Below, one piece after another: positions 23,830 to 34,441 of a stretch of 64,000 nt of DNA. The stretch lies in assembly GCA_016584495.1 (NCBI GenBank), contig WAID01000007.1, forward strand, positions 916,001-980,000. The letters are read 5' to 3'. The notes beneath the pieces are model-generated. The model made no database searches and was not told the origin of the DNA. It saw nothing but the letters and a program-made list of their open reading frames with translations. Both the position numbers and the translations under genes were made by a program. Position 1 is the first letter of the stretch, and each line of letters starts with the position of its first letter. Origin of the DNA: Celoporthe dispersa (Eukaryota > Ascomycota > Sordariomycetes > Diaporthales > Cryphonectriaceae).

Positions 23830-25230
23830 TCATAGACGTCCTGTTCCTGAAAAGACGGGGGCTGCCGGGGCCGGCTCCAGCTGGGCCGGATCAATAAGCC
23901 AGAATCCCAGCGCCGTCTTAGACGCCCGCTCGTCAATCAGCTCTTCCGTGCTGGCGGAGCTCATCTCCGGGGCGAACCGCTTCAGGGTGTTCCGCCACAG
24001 CTTTGCCCATACCTTGCGGTCGATAAGCTGGCGGAAGTCTCTGATCTCGTCGGTCAGGTGTTTGTCCACCGACGCGCGGTCGCTCAGGTAGGGGCCAACG
24101 GGACGACACTGCAGGCCGCGGTCGTTGGCATCCTCCCTCCACGTGTCCCCCGCCATGATGATTCGCACCTGCACAGGGACCTCGGAGTCTTGCCCGGCGC
24201 AGACGCCGAGCCTCCTCTCGACTTGCTCCCAGAGGGGCGGGATCTCGCGCGGGTCGCGGCCGAACCAGACCTGGTGCAGGTCGGGCGCGATCGCCCGAGG
24301 ATCAGGGCCGACAAAGTCCACTGCAGCGGACTCCACCATGAGAGGGAGGGAGACATTGTACCAGGGACGGGCCCGGTCGCCCTGGCCGGTAGGCAGCAGG
24401 CCACGTGCGTCCGCCGTGAAGTCATTGCGCCAGTAGAGGCGGCGCAGCCCGGCGATGGTCTCTCTGTAGGACTGTAGGACCGGTAACTGTACCTCGGTGA
24501 GGTCCAGCTCCGAGAGCGCCCTGACCTGGCGGTCCTCGAGACATATGTTGACAGCGCCCAGGCCGCTTTCGTCGCCCTTCTTGAGGACGTGGAAGAAGTC
24601 GAGGAGGTGTTGGGGTTTGATGTCTGTGTCGGGAGGCTGGACGTCGAGGATGTCCCACTCTGGGTTGAGCAGCATAGTACACTCGCAGTCCTGGGGTTCC
24701 TGCCGGGACGCCACCGGCTCAGGCTCCCGGCGAGAGCACGGGATCCTGATGCTGTAGAACTCGCGGGCTACATCGGCAGCCTCCCGGCAAACCAGAGAGA
24801 GGGCGCACGGGCGCGGTCTGTTGCGGAAGAAGACGCTGTATGGCCTATGGCGGACGCTTTTGGGGGGATACTGGACCCCACGGGCCATCAACAGTCTGGA
24901 CGCTCTAGGGCTCAGCGGCTTCGAAGAGATGACGGCGTGTATGAAGCGGTGCCGCTCTAGGCTGAGAGCCCAGATCTGGAGGCGCAGCTCGACCGGGAGC
25001 TGGGAGAACTGGGGAAAGCCGTCTTCCCTGCTGCTGCTGCTGCTGCTGCTCTCTTTGCCTCCATCAGGACCGCGGAGGTACTCATCGTTGAACAGGCTGA
25101 ACTTGCGAGATACCGAAAGTCTGGCTAGTCCACTGATCAGGTCGCATTCATCCATCCACTCCTGGATGAATTGGTCGGCCGGTTCTCTGGCCGGCGATGA
25201 CCATCCCTCACTGTCGCTGTCAGACTGCAT
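23830..25230 (-). CDS. 2EXR-domain protein
   Basis: Fungus-specific family of unknown function, expanded in sordariomycetes. A single open frame of 466 aa. The N-terminal 80 residues are acidic/Ser-rich. The 2EXR signature follows: FPQFSQLPVELRLQIWALSLE at about residues 73-93, an F-box-like helix. Downstream are conserved blocks ALSLVCREAADVAREFY and LNPEWDILDVQPPDTD typical of the family, and a long C-terminal region ending in APVFSGTGRL. No signal peptide or membrane segment. Start at 25230 is the first Met; the Ser-rich N-terminus is not conserved enough to prove it. No frame break is seen. Resemblance of 2EXR to F-box helices suggests protein-protein contacts, but this is inference. Confidence 0.85.
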   Translation of the reverse strand: MQSDSDSEGWSSPAREPADQFIQEWMDECDLISGLARLSVSRKFSLFNDEYLRGPDGGKESSSSSSSREDGFPQFSQLPVELRLQIWALSLERHRFIHAVISSKPLSPRASRLLMARGVQYPPKSVRHRPYSVFFRNRPRPCALSLVCREAADVAREFYSIRIPCSRREPEPVASRQEPQDCECTMLLNPEWDILDVQPPDTDIKPQHLLDFFHVLKKGDESGLGAVNICLEDRQVRALSELDLTEVQLPVLQSYRETIAGLRRLYWRNDFTADARGLLPTGQGDRARPWYNVSLPLMVESAAVDFVGPDPRAIAPDLHQVWFGRDPREIPPLWEQVERRLGVCAGQDSEVPVQVRIIMAGDTWREDANDRGLQCRPVGPYLSDRASVDKHLTDEIRDFRQLIDRKVWAKLWRNTLKRFAPEMSSASTEELIDERASKTALGFWLIDPAQLEPAPAAPVFSGTGRL

Positions 25231-27063
25231 ATTAGCTAGGAGGAGTGTTGATCTCCTTGACAGGCCAGTCAGTCCAGCACGGTTTGTTTGTTTGTGGAAA
25301 AGAGGAGAATAGTAAGTGTTTGTGCCGGTCAGAGGTGATTATTAGTGTGTACCGGGTGGAGCTGTGCGATATCGTGTGAGCAAGACACTCACCCAGAGGA
25401 GGTCTTTTGGTTCCCAGCAGAGGAGGCTGCGCTGTTGAAGGCGGGGTAACTCGCCTGGGGTCACAAGTCTTCTTATAGAAATGAGTGACCTGTGTACCTA
25501 GGTACAGGTGTGGTTACACAGTTGGCAGCAGAGAGAGCAGCTGGGCAGGTCGCTGCCCTGCCCAGCAGTGCCCAAGCACTCACGGCCAACCAAACCCCTG
25601 GTGTCATTTGCACCTCATTTGTTTCTGCCACCATGGCCGTGTCCTACTGTCCTACGGCACACAAAAGCAGTCATGCTGGGAGCGCCACATGCTACTGTAA
25701 CCTGGTGGCCCCACCTTGCCTTGGGCATCGTTCTCTGATCACAGCTCTTTCTCCCCTCACCTGGGCCAGAGCCTGTGCTGCCAGCCTTCATATTCCTGTG
25801 AGTCACTTACGGGGCTTGCGACCCGCCCTCAGTGTCTGATCTGTCATTTATCAACTTGCTCCCGAGATCTGAGCTTGATCATGTGTAGGCCGTGGCTATG
25901 TTGGAAGTCTGGGGTGGCGTGATTGAAAAAGGGCCAAGGTCTCAGAATGGCTTCATTTGAGCCTATATTGGTTGTTCAGCTCATGCAGCCTCCCGTGGTG
26001 CTAATTTCCATCTGTGGAACAGACCCAGCCAGGAGAAAAGTAACAGGGCAAAAAGTTATCCTGAGCATATGAAGGGGGGGCAAGGGGGGAGAGAGAATGG
26101 ATAGCATGAGGATCTTAGAAGGCGCCTTGAATCTCGTGGTCCTATGTTTTGTAGTGATAGAAGCTTTCGAAATTATCATATATTCAGTCCTTGTGAATTA
26201 ATATCTCATTTGTTGTGACGGGATGCTTCTTCAGCAAAGTCAGTGAGAGCTAGCAAGCAAGCCATCATTGGCTCTCAGGACCAATGCCCACCTGGCAGCA
26301 GACTTGAGATCTGTAAGCTTCACTAGCGATGAGGCCTAGAGTAATGGTAGTGATCTTATGGAGTGTAGGGCTTCGAGTACTCACTACATACAAGCTTCAC
26401 CAAAAGGGGAGCAACCAGACTGATAGAGCTGGTGATCTCTGTGTGAAGAAAGAGACATGCTCAGCAAGTATGGGCAGTCCACTACTACTAAACACTCTAC
26501 AAGATCTTCAATAGCAAAAGGCTTGAGTAGACACATGTTCTGCCTGTTGTGACATGTGACAGGAGGGAGAAGGGCAGGGGCAGGAGAGCACTGGTGTAAT
26601 TCGTTGCGAGATTCTGGCATCTGAGCTTGCTTAAGGAGTCAATAGTGTTGAGGACGTAATGAATCGATGATTTTGACTCTTGAATCGTCTGGAGACCTGC
26701 CTTGGCCAGCCATCAGGATATCTTACTAACTTCAAAATTATTTCTAGCTCTATTGTATTATATAGCACTTCTTTGCCTTCACACACTTGAGCCTTAGCCA
26801 GGTACGCGCACCAGGTAGTAAATAGTGATGCACTTCAGGGTCAGCTTACAGTGAGCACACCTCTATTACCGTAAAGCGCCAGGGCTGTCTTCCAGTGGTG
26901 CGAGCCGCTATGTGGGGGCTTCAGGCCATAAATGTTAGGGCTCTAGCGTGACGTCAACCCACCCCCACCACCCCCCCCAAAAAAAAAGAAGACGATGAAC
27001 CACGCCCAGCTTTTTCCCTCCCCCGACCCGCGACTCCCAAGTGGTCCGCACACATACACAAAG
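25231..27063. other. Divergent intergenic region, 2EXR and ATP11
   Basis: 1.8 kb upstream of two divergent genes. No supported gene; short open frames lack coding character. A C/A run (about 26956-26990) sits just upstream of ATP11. Confidence 0.55.
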
Positions 27064-28089
27064 ATGGCCTCACCACGAATACCAGCGCTGCGCAACCTCC
27101 TCAGCAGCAACCTGCACGCCCTGCGCGCCGGCAGCCAGCGGCGCTGGGCCCAGGTGCACGATGTGCGCTTCCTCGCGACGACACAGGCCTCGCGCACGGT
27201 CCTCGAGAAGTACCGCCAGAAGCTGGACGCCAAGGCGAGGGAGGAGGGCCTCGGGAACATCGAGGAGCTGAAGAAGGCCTACTCGGACAAGATACAGCAG
27301 GTCCGCAGGATGGACGGGTCGGTGCCGAGGATACCATCGCTAGATGACCAACAGCCCGCGGCGGCGGCAGCGACGACGACAACAACAACAACACCACCCT
27401 CGTCCCAAGAGCCACCGACACTTACCTCCCAGGCCGCCGCCGCCGCCACCTACACCCAGGGCAGAAACCCGCCGTCGAGACCATCCTCCACCAGCACAGG
27501 CGTCAAGCCCCTCTCCGAGATCCTCGACCTCCCCAAGGCGCGCGAGCTCCCCCTCGCCGAGCTCACAGCCATCTGGCGCCTCCGCCACGCCGGCAGCCCG
27601 CACTCCCTCTGCGCCGTGATCCCCCACCACACCTACGCGGCGATGGAGACGCTCGCGCGGCGGCACCCGCAGTTTGTGCTCCCCGTGCCGCACCCGGAGC
27701 AGGGCGCCGAGATCCACTTCCTGCAGTGGACGTTTGACCCGCCGACGGGGACGAGCACGGTGCTGTTCACGCAGCTGGCCGAGTACAAGGCGCGGGGCGA
27801 GTTCGCGGCGCCGCATACCACCGTCACGCACCACCTTGATCTTGCCGGGGACAAGAAGGTCGTGCTGATGCAGGGGCAGGTTGTTGCCGACAAGGGGGTG
27901 AGGGCCGAGGATGCGCGGTGGCTGGTCATGTGCCTGCAGAGGTTCTATGGCGGCTGGGACGGGGAGGGGAGGGAGGAGGTCAGCAGGGAGAGGGCGGAGG
28001 AGAGGAGGAGGCTGCTGGAGTGGTTCGGCGCGGGGGACAGCCGGTTCAGCGTGGAGAAGCTGCTTGAGGAGTCCGAGAGGATGGCCTAG
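27064..28089 (+). CDS. ATP11: F1-ATPase assembly chaperone ATP11
   Basis: Mitochondrial matrix chaperone that binds the F1 beta subunit during assembly of ATP synthase. Intronless, 341 aa. The N-terminus (MASPRIPALRNLLSSNLHALRAGSQRRW) is an Arg/Ser/Leu presequence. The conserved part begins at YRQKLDAKAREEGLGNIEEL and runs on through a Thr/Ala/Pro linker (about residues 98-140, poorly conserved) to KPLSEILDLPKARELP, LTAIWRLRHAG, PHSLCAVIP and the end block LLQRFY-type (CLQRFYGGW). Start 27064 preferred over the in-frame Met 20 codons upstream because the presequence starts there and AAG precedes the ATG. The stop is followed after 13 bases by a 110-base AG tract. The gene is convergent with the acyl-CoA ligase. 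Confidence 0.9.
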   Translation: MASPRIPALRNLLSSNLHALRAGSQRRWAQVHDVRFLATTQASRTVLEKYRQKLDAKAREEGLGNIEELKKAYSDKIQQVRRMDGSVPRIPSLDDQQPAAAAATTTTTTTPPSSQEPPTLTSQAAAAATYTQGRNPPSRPSSTSTGVKPLSEILDLPKARELPLAELTAIWRLRHAGSPHSLCAVIPHHTYAAMETLARRHPQFVLPVPHPEQGAEIHFLQWTFDPPTGTSTVLFTQLAEYKARGEFAAPHTTVTHHLDLAGDKKVVLMQGQVVADKGVRAEDARWLVMCLQRFYGGWDGEGREEVSRERAEERRRLLEWFGAGDSRFSVEKLLEESERMA

Positions 28090-28099
28090 GCGACATGTG

Positions 28100-28216
<117 letters not shown>

Positions 28217-28395
28217 TCTCGGGGATAAGAGGACTGGCATTGTGTGTCGGGGTGCCCGTGAGGCTTGCCTGTGTACACTATATAGAGGGTAGAAAGAGAG
28301 CCCCAGCACGCCGGAATCTACAAGACCGAGAAGACCCCAACACTCTTCTCCTACGCCCGGCCTGCCTGTCTACCGGTGCCACCGGCGCCCGCACT

Positions 28396-30195
28396 CTACA
28401 GTTTCGGGCCAGCCTTCCTCTCCTCCTGCTTCGCCCTGTCCCTCATGAGCCTGCGTAATATCTTGCCGCTCGGCGACTTGGGTACCGCATCGATGAAATA
28501 CACACCGCCGCGCAGGCGCTTTGTAGGGTGCGACCTTTGGGGCCATCCACTCGGCGATCTCCCTGGCCTTGTCGTCGCTGGCCAGCACGCCGGACTTGAG
28601 GGCTACGTAGGCGCGCGGCAGCTCGGTGGCCTGGCTGCTGTCGTAGACGCCGATCACGCAGACGTCTGCGACGTCGTGGTGGCCCAGCAGCAGGCCTTCG
28701 AGCTCGGCCGGGGGACCTGGAAGCCCTCTGTAGGGGTCAGGGTGGTCAGCCAACGGACACACACACACACATACACAGAGGAGAGGGGGAAAAGAGAGAG
28801 AGAGAGAGAGAGAGGCAGAGGTGGTGGGCACGGCCAGGTGGGCCCGGCAGGCTTACTATACTTGATCAGCTCCTTCAGCCGGTCGACGCAGTAATAGTTG
28901 CCGTGCTTGTCGACCTTGAAGATGTCTCCCGTCTTGAACCAGCCGTCAGGCGAGAAGGCCTCCCTGGTCTTCTCGGGGTCGTTGAGGTAGCCCCCAAAGA
29001 CGTTGGGCCCCCTCACCCACAGCTCGCCCTCCTCGCCTGGGGCGACCTCGCCGCCCTCGAGGTCGACGATCATGGCCTCCATGTTGGGGACCAGCTTCCC
29101 GACGGAGCCCATGAACTTGGCCCACTCGTCGGGCATCTGGACGTGCGTGACGGGGCTGGTCTCGGACAGGCCGTAGCCCTGCTTGACGGGCAGCCTCAGC
29201 CTGCCCCAGAACAGCTCGAGCAGCTCGTTGGTGAGGGGTGCGGCGCCGCTGTGCAGCATCTTGAGGGAGGTCAGGTCGTACTTGTCCACAGCCGGGTCCT
29301 TGCCCAGGGCCAGGACGATGGGCGGCGGGACGTAGGCAAAGGTGATGCGGTTGTCCTGGATGATCCGGCATGCCGTCTCCAGGTCGAAGCGCGACATGAT
29401 GAAGAGCTGCCACCCGGCGTGGATGCTCATGAAGACGCAGTTGACGAGGCCGTAGATGTGGAAGAAGGGGAGCACGCCCAGCATCCGGTCGCCGGTGCCG
29501 CGCGGCCCGCCAGACGGCCTCAGGTGCGCGCCGTCCATCTCGCCGTTCTGCAGCATGTTGGCCACGATGTTGTAGTGCGTCAGCCGCACCCCCTTGGGCA
29601 GGCCCGTGGTGCCGGAGCTGTACACGAGGAACGCCAGGTCGCGCCTCGCCCGGACCTTCGTCTTGGCATAGCGCCCCGCGTACGCCGTCGGGCGCAGGGA
29701 GCTCCAGTGCCTCGCCTTGCCCCCCGGGTCGCCGCGCTCGCCCAGCAGGATGATCTTGTCCCCGGGGATCCCGGCCTGGGCGGCAGCCTCGCGCGCCGTG
29801 TCGAGGAAGTCGGCACGGGTGACGAGGGCGCGGGCGCCGGAGCTGGTGAGCTGGTGGGCTAGCTCCTGGGCGGTGTAGAGCGGGTTGGCGGGACAGGCGA
29901 CGCCGCCGGCCCAGAGGACGCCGCAGGTGAGGACAGGGGTGTCGACGTCGTTGGGGGTGTAGAAGGCCAGGACGTCGCCGCGCCGCCAGCGCCAGTGGGA
30001 CTTGAGGCCGCGGCCGAAGTCGGTGGCGGCGGCGCGGAGCTGGGCGTGGCTGTAGGAGCGGCGGGGCTGCTCGCCGTCGATGAAGAGCTGCTTGGTGTCG
30101 GGGACGGGCTGGGATGCGGGGCTGCGGGCGAACAGGAAGGAGAAGATATCCACCTCTGGGATGGGTATGGAAGGATAGAGGGACGCGTGAGGCAT
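28396..30195 (-). CDS. 4-Coumarate--CoA ligase-like acyl-CoA synthetase, probably peroxisomal
   Basis: ATP-dependent adenylate-forming enzyme that activates a carboxylic acid to its CoA thioester; substrate not predictable here. Exons 30195-28857 and 28727-28396, intron 129 nt (it includes a (GA)n tract). Motifs: [14 protein letters not shown] (P-loop), [53 protein letters not shown], then, across the splice, [21 protein letters not shown] and [11 protein letters not shown] with the catalytic Lys. The C-terminus is PKL, a variant PTS1, as in fungal phenylacetyl- and other peroxisomal ligases. Two compensating breaks: one base missing in the run at 28710-28714 (between QVP and PAELEG) and one extra at 28520-28522 (after APYK). 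Both must be corrected to reach the conserved C-terminus; length is then 556 aa, normal. Confidence 0.9.
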
Positions 30196-32196
30196 CTTGA
30201 CTTGCTGTCGAGAGAGGTGATGAGGCTGTCAAGATGGGGCCTGTGGCAGGAGCACAAGACGAAGAGAGAGAGAGAGAGAAAGAGAGCGAGCGTGTTGACA
30301 GGTAGGCTGCTCTATACACCGCACTTTCCTTACGTGGATGACGTCCGCTTAGACGCGGGCTCTTGTCGACGTGGCCGGGAATGCCGAGCGCGGAGGGATG
30401 CAGCTGCCGACCGACCGAACCTGGCCCCAAACCCGCCTGGGTGAATAATGCACACCTGCTTCAACATAGGCTTGTACGGGTAATGCCACGAAAGCTTGGT
30501 TACAGAGATCGCACGTGTACGCACATTGGATGTTTGTAGAACAGTTCCTGGGCGCATGTTTCTTGAGGAGATGATCCTCATGAGCGCCATGGTTCTGGCT
30601 GTGAATCTCGGCCTGCACGCCCCCATCGCTGGGCTTTGGGTATGATTCGTGTAAGATGATTGGTCGGGCTGGTAATGCAGAAAGGTGCGAGAGCCCTCCT
30701 CTCTAGTCTGCTAGACGGACAGTCTTGAGGTTATCCTGGCCAATGCACTACCTCCTTTTTTTTTTTTCTCTCTCCCTCTTCTTTTACCTTTCTTTCACTC
30801 ATCGGATTTGGTAGAGACTCGAAAGAGGCAGATGTTCGAACCGAGATCCCATGTCATTTGGTAACCCAGAATCTCGTACCTGCGTACCCTCGCTTCGTAA
30901 CCGAACTTGAGCTGCAGCCAGTGTTCGAGCTGGCTGGGGAACCTTCTGTTTCTGATCTGATAAGACAAACCATCTCGTCTCAACCCTTGGGATCGACCAT
31001 GACGAACTGCAGTGGTGAGGAGGCAAGGAAGGGGTCGTAGGGCACAGCGGCTGTCGTCTCAACCTTAACGCCAAGCTTAAACCCCGGCCGCCAGGGGGGT
31101 TTCGGCCAGGGGACCCCTCTGCCTTTGATGCACCACCCTGCCTTGCTCGCTTCGCCGCAGCTCCCTTCTTGCCTTGCCTCTCTCTGCCCAGCTGCCCTTC
31201 TTCTCGAACACGCCTGGATGACACGTTCTGGGCAGGGCCCCCCGCGTGCGAGGTGTCGAGGTGGACTCCATCATCAGATCATCACCATCTGACCCGTGCA
31301 TCTGGTCGCTTGAGACGGGCTGGACCACCACCGAGACGAACCTGGGCGTATCTACTGCAGTAGGCTCCATTGCCTGCAGGCCACAGCGAAGGCCTACCAG
31401 CCAGACACACAGATTTGAGCCTCAATACTGCACCGTACATACAATACTACCTAGACCCCGCAATTCCGGAAACCCTACAGCCGAACTATGCTACAATACG
31501 TCCTGCGGCGGCCACTCTGCCTTCTTCCTCGACCCCACCCGCTCCCGCAGATCATTCACCAAGTGTATCAACAAACCACCAGCGCATAAATGCTCGCCGC
31601 CCCCGTTTACGACGCGCTCTCGTCGCCCACCACGGAGTCAACATCCCAGTGGTGATCGCCTCGCCTGCCAGGGAATCTCCTCGAGGCCCTGACCGTTCTG
31701 GGCGGGTTAGCCCTGATCGACAGGTGCTTGATGAGACGAAGGGGATCACTGGCGATCTCGGTCGACGGTTCAGACACGCATACACCAAACGCACACAAGC
31801 GCCCGTCCTCTCTTCGAGGAGCAGATGTTCCCACCTCGCAGAGACACGAGCCCGCAAGGCCCTTGGTCAGGAGTCCTAGGAGCTGTCCCAGAGGGTGGTC
31901 TCGATAGTAACTCGAGGTTAGCTTGCCAAGAGATCATGTCTCCATCATGCCACGGAAAGGACCACGATGATGTTCTATAAGATGATCCCCTCACCCGCGG
32001 TTGGGACAGGTTGATCATCACACTTCTTCATTCAGCCGCCATCTCTCAACCGTTCTTTCCATTCCACCTCTCTCATTCTCCTCACAGCTGTGCTGTCGAG
32101 CTTTAAACAACCACGCCAGTCGTTCTCGCTCTCGATACCATTATATCTTATTACATTCTGTAATATCAAACTGCCCTCCTTTTTTATACCGACAAC
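30196..32196. other. Intergenic, ligase and small secreted protein (divergent)
   Basis: 2.0 kb. No gene I can support; an open frame at 31370-31879 is discussed under rejected items. A T run lies near 30754-30765. TATAAG at about 31976 is about 220 bases upstream of the next start. Confidence 0.5.
30955..30963 (+). promoter_or_regulatory. Isolated ATCTGATAA motif
   Basis: Exact match to the extended GATA site bound by fungal iron repressors (SreA/Urbs1). One copy in a window this size is about what chance predicts, so its role here (760 bases upstream of the ligase start) is doubtful. Confidence 0.15.
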
Positions 32197-32893
32197 ATGT
32201 ATTTCAAGGCTACCGTCATCTTCTCCCTCGCCGCCTCGGCCCTCGCCCTGCCTACCGGCCAGGACAAGACGCAGAAGCGCGCCGGTGTCCTGACCGCGTC
32301 GAGCTATGCCGACTTCCAGGTCTCTGATGGCGTCGGCGGCAATGCTCTCGCTGAGGTCAATGCCAAGTTCCCTGTGAGTATTTTTTTCTTTTTTCTCTCT
32401 TTTTTTAACCCCCCCCCTTGAGGATTGCCAGGCCCGGAACCAAGCTTCGAGTACCGGCAAACACACACCCTCACACGACACAAATACTAAAAAAACAAAT
32501 GTACATATGGAAAACATGAAACTAACACCCACGCCCCCTCAGATCGACACAAGCGACCTCGCCAACGTCGACCCCGACGACCTGGCCATCATCAAGGCCG
32601 CCCGCGTCACGGCTGAGGACGCCGAGACCGACACCGGCGGCTTCGACGACGCCATCGACGCAGCCTCCGGCGACGAGGCCGACGCCCTGAGCGTGGGCAA
32701 GATCAAGAACAAGGTCCTGAAGCTGCAGCTCGAGGTCCTGGGCCTGCAGATCGACCAGGCCCAGTCGGGCGAGGACAACAGCGACAAGATCGCCGAGGAG
32801 CAGACGAAGCTGAACACCAACATCGCTACGGATAAGGATAATGCGGGGAAGACGAGCCAGAGCGTTGACTTCCAGGGCACTTCGGACCCTTAG
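32197..32893 (+). CDS. Small secreted protein, fungal family of unknown function
   Basis: Exons 32197-32373 and 32543-32893, giving 175 aa. The signal peptide is MYFKATVIFSLAASALALPT, with likely cleavage after ALA and a following KR (dibasic, in DKTQKRAG) that suggests Kex2 processing of a short propeptide. The mature part starts AGVLTASSYADFQVSDGVGG, typical of a common secreted family in sordariomycetes. The rest is acidic with DLANVDPDDLAIIKAAR and a heptad-like helix (KIKNKVLKLQLEVLGLQIDQ), no Cys, and a disordered tail. The join across a 169-nt intron restores AKFPIDTSDL. Function unknown; it may be an extracellular helix-rich protein. Not evidently a Cys-rich effector. Confidence 0.85.
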
Positions 32894-33628
32894 ATGATGA
32901 AGGGAGAAGAAAGAGTCATGATACCCTGGGGTGGAATGGGATAGGATGAGTCGAGAGGTTGGCCGACATTGGGGGGGAGGGGCAACTTTTACAATCTTCG
33001 TACTAATGACGAGAGGGTTTGATACTCTGTATTACGAGAATAAAAAGAACACCAATTATCCCCCCACTCACCCCGCCATTCATTACTCACTCTCCTTTCT
33101 TGCTCTTCTCACTCCTGCCTCTTGAAGATGACCGCGCAGTGTTCCTTCGAGCTCGCCCATGCGCGCCTCGTGGGCCTCGGGGGGCTGTAGTCGTGGCGGG
33201 ACCTGAAGTATATCGTCATGCCGCCGAGGGCTGTGAGGTTGGTCACGGACAGGACGCTGGCGAGGGCTGGCGAGCGGGAGGAGAGAAGACATGACGGCAC
33301 GGAACACTCAGCAGCGAGGTGTTGTTTAAACATGTGTGAAATGCACAGATGAAGTTGATTTTTGAAATCGGCAGGGCAAGGCGTACGACGGCTTGGTCCG
33401 CACATGCTGAGTGAAGTGCGAGTCGGAGACGTCATTGACTATAGCCTTTGGGTGTCATAAGAAGGAGAAAGGAAGGGAAAGAAGAAGAAAAATACTTGGA
33501 TCTTGCATTTTTAATCTATTCCAAGCCTGTGCGATAATGATGATGATAATGGTGGTACGAGATCGCAGGTCTCGAGGCTCATGATGGTATGGCCACCAAC
33601 GAATGGAAAGCCTTGTCCACCTCCATCT
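32894..33628. other. Intergenic between convergent genes
   Basis: 0.7 kb, 3' flanks of the small secreted protein gene and the VWA gene. Nothing recognised. Confidence 0.55.
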
Positions 33629-34441
33629 CTAGAACATATCCCCATCAAACCGCCTCGCGGGTGCCGCGCTGTCCAGGTTCAGCTTCGACTTCCGCTCGTC
33701 CAGGCTCTTGACCACGGCGCCCAGGATGGTCTTGACGAGGTCATCGCTCGACAGCGACCCGGGCGCACCAGACCAGGTGACGGTGTCGACAATGTCCCTG
33801 GTGTGGGCCTCCTTGCACAGCTCGTCGTCGAGGTACTCAAAGTTGCGCTTCTGCTCCGGGCTGGGCTGGCCGATCTGGAACAGCTGGATGCCGATCTGGT
33901 GCTCGGGCACGCGCAGCTCGTCGAGCATCTTGGCGGCGGCCACCAGCGGCTTCTTGACGTCGTCGTCAAACGCGCCCGCCGTGATGACGATCAGGTTCAG
34001 CGCCGCGCCGTCCTCGTCTACCTTGAGCTTGTCGGTGTACCACGAGAGCAGCTTGCCCAGCCTCGCGCCCAAGTTACACTTGCCTCCGGGCCTCACGCGC
34101 CCGAACAGCGCCGACACGCCGTCGGCAGCAGCCGCGCGCCCGCCCAGGTGGCGGTAGCCGGACTTGCGGAAGGACATGCTCGAGAGGAGGCCCTTGGGCC
34201 GGTGGTTCAGGAAGAAGACGTCGATACCGTCCGGGTCGTACTTGGCGCACACGGGGGCGATGCGCTCCAGCAGGGCCTGCACGTCGTTCCAGTAGGGGGC
34301 GATGTGCTCCGAGTCGTCGACCAGGAACATGGTGTCGAAGCACCGCAGGAAGGACAGCGTCTCGCCATAGTCGTCGACGTTGACGCTGACGCCCGCGGAC
34401 GGATCGGAGGGGGGCGCTGGGGCGGGCCACTCGTCTTCCAT
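33629..34441 (-). CDS. VWA-domain protein
   Basis: Single exon, 270 aa. A von Willebrand A fold fills most of it: the first strand is LRCFDTMFLVDDSEHI, then an amphipathic helix (YWNDVQALLERIAPVCAKYDPDGIDVFFLN), GARLGKLLSWYTDKL, the core strand ALNLIVITAGAFDDD, then IQLFQIGQ and LDDELCKEAHTRDIVDTVTW. The MIDAS loop DxSxS is changed to DDSEH, so the second Ser is absent; metal binding is doubtful. Start at 34441 (MEDEWPAPAP) was preferred to the longer frame from 34603, whose extra 54 residues are not protein-like. Cytosolic, no signal peptide. Role unknown; relatives are common fungal VWA proteins without known function. Confidence 0.8.
   Translation of the reverse strand: MEDEWPAPAPPSDPSAGVSVNVDDYGETLSFLRCFDTMFLVDDSEHIAPYWNDVQALLERIAPVCAKYDPDGIDVFFLNHRPKGLLSSMSFRKSGYRHLGGRAAAADGVSALFGRVRPGGKCNLGARLGKLLSWYTDKLKVDEDGAALNLIVITAGAFDDDVKKPLVAAAKMLDELRVPEHQIGIQLFQIGQPSPEQKRNFEYLDDELCKEAHTRDIVDTVTWSGAPGSLSSDDLVKTILGAVVKSLDERKSKLNLDSAAPARRFDGDMF

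Noticed and set aside
30349..30618. CDLCNQAF as a zinc finger
   Set aside because: No His pair at the right spacing and the rest of the frame is not protein-like; chance match in a divergent promoter region.
31370..31879. 169-residue open frame as a gene
   Set aside because: Composition is low-complexity Ser/Pro/Arg, no recognisable domain, overlaps equally long frames, and third-position GC is not raised.
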